This document shows positions 5,753 to 6,142 of a DNA stretch of 6,142 nt, one piece after another. Origin of the DNA: Deltaproteobacteria bacterium (GTDB lineage Bacteria > Desulfobacterota > Desulfobacteria > Desulfobacterales > UBA11574); NCBI GenBank assembly GCA_019314155.1, contig JAFCZV010000124.1:1-6142 (forward strand). The letters are read 5' to 3'. Each line of letters opens with the position of its first letter. Position 1 is the first letter of the stretch. The notes below the pieces were generated by a model, which worked only from the letters and a program-made list of their open reading frames with translations, was not told where the DNA came from and searched no databases. The position numbers were made by a program, and so were the translations under genes.

Positions 5753-6142
5753 ATGGTAAAAAGGCCAAGTATAATCAAAATTTGCAGCGCGCCCCGGCTG
5801 AAGATTCGAACCTGCCAAGTCGGCCCCTGGGGTCTGAATGCCTATGCGCTGATCTGTTCGGAATCCCGAAAAAGTGTCCTGATCGACCCTGGGGCCGAGC
5901 CGGAGGCATTGGAACGACTGCTTGCGGAAAGCGACCCTGTGGCAATATTGTTGACCCACACCCATTCTGATCACACGGGCGCCCTGGCCCAAATGCGAAA
6001 AACACTGAAGGTGCCGGTAATGGCCCATCCTGGAGATGAGGCTCACCCAACGAATCTGGATGCCGACCAATGGCTACACCATGGGAGCACCGTTAACGTC
6101 GGAAGTCATCAAATAAACGTCTATCATACGCCGGGCCACAGT
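5753..6142 (+). CDS. MBL-fold metallo-hydrolase, 5' part (runs off window)
   Basis: The first 130 residues of a metallo-beta-lactamase-fold protein; the frame is still open at the right edge. The metal-binding motif HTHSDH is complete (His69, His71, Asp73, His74) and the next expected metal ligand is His129 in HTPGHS (125-130). The N-terminal part, with GLNAYALI (27-34) and VLIDPGAEP (42-50), matches the glyoxalase II-like / hydroxyacylglutathione hydrolase branch, which usually binds two metal ions. The substrate cannot be told from this part. The start is supported by AGGGA (5740-5744) 8 nt upstream of the ATG and by an in-frame TAA at 5735-5737. No signal peptide is evident, so it is probably cytoplasmic. 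Confidence 0.92.
   Translation, partial: MVKRPSIIKICSAPRLKIRTCQVGPWGLNAYALICSESRKSVLIDPGAEPEALERLLAESDPVAILLTHTHSDHTGALAQMRKTLKVPVMAHPGDEAHPTNLDADQWLHHGSTVNVGSHQINVYHTPGHS

Noticed and set aside
5803..5813. GGTTCGAATC on the minus strand, like a tRNA T-loop
   Set aside because: The flanking bases do not form the 5-bp T stem, and it lies inside the well-supported MBL-fold gene.

Overview
The window looks like ordinary bacterial chromosome from a Gram-negative organism of roughly balanced base composition. The protein sequences and gene mix (RF3, TypA/BipA, AzlCD) suggest a deltaproteobacterium in the broad sense (Desulfobacterota-like). That placement is an impression from the sequences, not a proven taxonomy. 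No mobile-element genes, CRISPR array, tRNA or rRNA are visible.

Layout, left to right: 1-299 is non-coding, with a strong 11-bp inverted repeat just beyond the prfC stop and a possible leftward promoter at the edge. 300-1886 (minus) is a complete peptide chain release factor 3 gene (prfC). 1887-2053 is a short gap. 2054-3913 (minus) is a complete typA/bipA ribosome-associated GTPase gene. 3914-4509 is an unusually long gene-free stretch. Next to typA it holds a minus-strand intrinsic terminator only about 20 bases ahead of the typA start, preceded by two more inverted repeats. 4510-4836 and 4833-5555 (minus) are azlD and azlC, a translationally coupled branched-chain amino-acid exporter pair. 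5556-5752 is a divergent intergenic region. 5753-6142 (plus) is the 5' part of a metallo-beta-lactamase-fold hydrolase gene that runs off the right edge.

Functionally, prfC and typA are both translational GTPases of the EF-G/EF-Tu superfamily and may share a transcript. AzlC and AzlD should form one membrane exporter. The MBL-fold gene is divergent from azlC and its substrate cannot be read from the visible part.

The most interesting part is the 596-bp gap upstream of typA. An intrinsic terminator there points into typA with almost no room for a promoter behind it. This suggests transcription attenuation in a typA leader, or a separate minus-strand transcript (azlCD 3' end or small RNA) ending there. 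I found no clear sign of a wholly new system.
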